From Deltaproteobacteria bacterium (GTDB taxonomy: Bacteria; Desulfobacterota; Desulfobacteria; Desulfobacterales; Desulfatirhabdiaceae), in contig JAJYBO010000188.1 of assembly GCA_021778975.1 (NCBI GenBank), forward strand, positions 1 to 6,025: DNA of 6,025 nt, given 5' to 3'. Shown piece after piece: positions 5,712-6,025 of the stretch. Numbering within the stretch: position 1 is the stretch's first letter; every line of letters begins with the position of its first letter. A program made the position numbers and the translations under genes. Under the pieces are notes generated by a model, which did not search any database, had not been told where the DNA came from, and saw only the letters and a list, made by a program, of their open reading frames with translations.

Positions 5712-6025
5712 TTAAAAGTCCTTGAAATCACTTTCATCCATCGGGATGATGTCGTTGGGGTTCACCTCCCTGGACGCATGGGCGGGCAGGGCTTTCGATC
5801 TGGAGATTTTGGGTTTGACAGTCGTCAGCGCCCGGGTGGTGGTTCGGGGACGCTGCAACGGATGTCCTGCCGATGGCCTTCGGACGGTGTGAACCTTACC
5901 GGACGGTGCGGCCGCCGTGTATCCACCGACAATGGATGCCAGTTGATTGACGAATCCCTTCATCTCTTCGGACTGTGCGTTCAGCTCTTCGGATGCGGAT
6001 GCGGACTCTTCGGCGGTAGCGGCAT
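5712..6025 (-). CDS. Methyl-accepting chemotaxis protein, C-terminal 103 residues (runs off right edge)
   Basis: The frame enters from the right edge with AATAEESASASEELNAQSEE followed by MKGFVNQLASIVGG. This is the classic C-terminal end of the MCP signalling helix bundle, including the second methylation-helix region with Glu/Ser-rich AEESASASEEL. It is followed by a basic, Pro/Thr-rich flexible linker of about 60 residues and ends in DESDFKDF. Acidic-aromatic endings of this sort on a flexible tether resemble receptor tails that recruit adaptation enzymes such as CheR, although DFKDF is not the enterobacterial NWETF. The sensor, membrane and tip regions are outside the window. The 136-bp stretch before the next long gene holds the possible small ORF. 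The family call is firm; the ligand is unknown. Confidence 0.94.
   Translation of the reverse strand, partial: AATAEESASASEELNAQSEEMKGFVNQLASIVGGYTAAAPSGKVHTVRRPSAGHPLQRPRTTTRALTTVKPKISRSKALPAHASREVNPNDIIPMDESDFKDF

Overview
The window is one stretch of a chemotaxis-type signalling gene cluster. Every supportable gene lies on the minus strand, so the cluster reads from high to low coordinates. The likely source is a member of the Desulfobacterota (former Deltaproteobacteria), possibly a Desulfobacterales-like sulfate reducer. This rests on the STAS-CheY-CheA gene order, the CheA architecture (a ferredoxin-like P2-type region followed by an LG-repeat insert), and a receptor tail ending in DFKDF. 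It is a judgement from family resemblance, not a database match. I see no RNA gene, CRISPR array, insertion sequence or transposase.

Layout in transcription order: (1) the last 103 residues of a methyl-accepting chemotaxis protein (5712-6025); (2) a possible 33-residue small ORF (5572-5673) whose stop overlaps the next start by ATGA; (3) a 731-residue soluble receptor-like protein with two MCP-type signalling tips and a long acidic tail (3380-5575); (4) a 505-residue AAA-like ATPase with a C-terminal PD-(D/E)XK nuclease-type domain (1829-3346); (5) a 65-bp gap holding an inverted repeat; (6) a STAS-domain protein (1413-1763); (7) a single-domain CheY (1048-1416); (8) the first 350 residues of CheA (1-1051), which runs off the left edge. 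The STAS-cheY and cheY-cheA junctions are both 4-bp ATGA overlaps, so these three are almost certainly translationally coupled.

How they may work together: the receptor(s) would control CheA autophosphorylation at His45. CheA would pass phosphate to CheY Asp54. The STAS protein would act as a phosphorylation-controlled or protein-binding switch beside them. The 731-residue protein carries a sequence (FHDITRQ) that matches the CheZ phosphatase D-x-x-x-Q signature in spacing, so it might work on CheY-P as well as, or instead of, acting as a receptor. CheA carries two near-perfect copies of a motif like that of MshEN c-di-GMP-binding domains, which hints at second-messenger input to the kinase. 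The ATPase/nuclease has no obvious chemotaxis role and looks like an inserted cargo gene.

Most notable items: the duplicated MCP tip with CheZ-like motif, the MshEN-like pair inside CheA, the hidden small ORF, the ATPase/nuclease placed inside a chemotaxis cluster, and a perfect 10-bp hairpin plus T7 run inside the ATPase gene.
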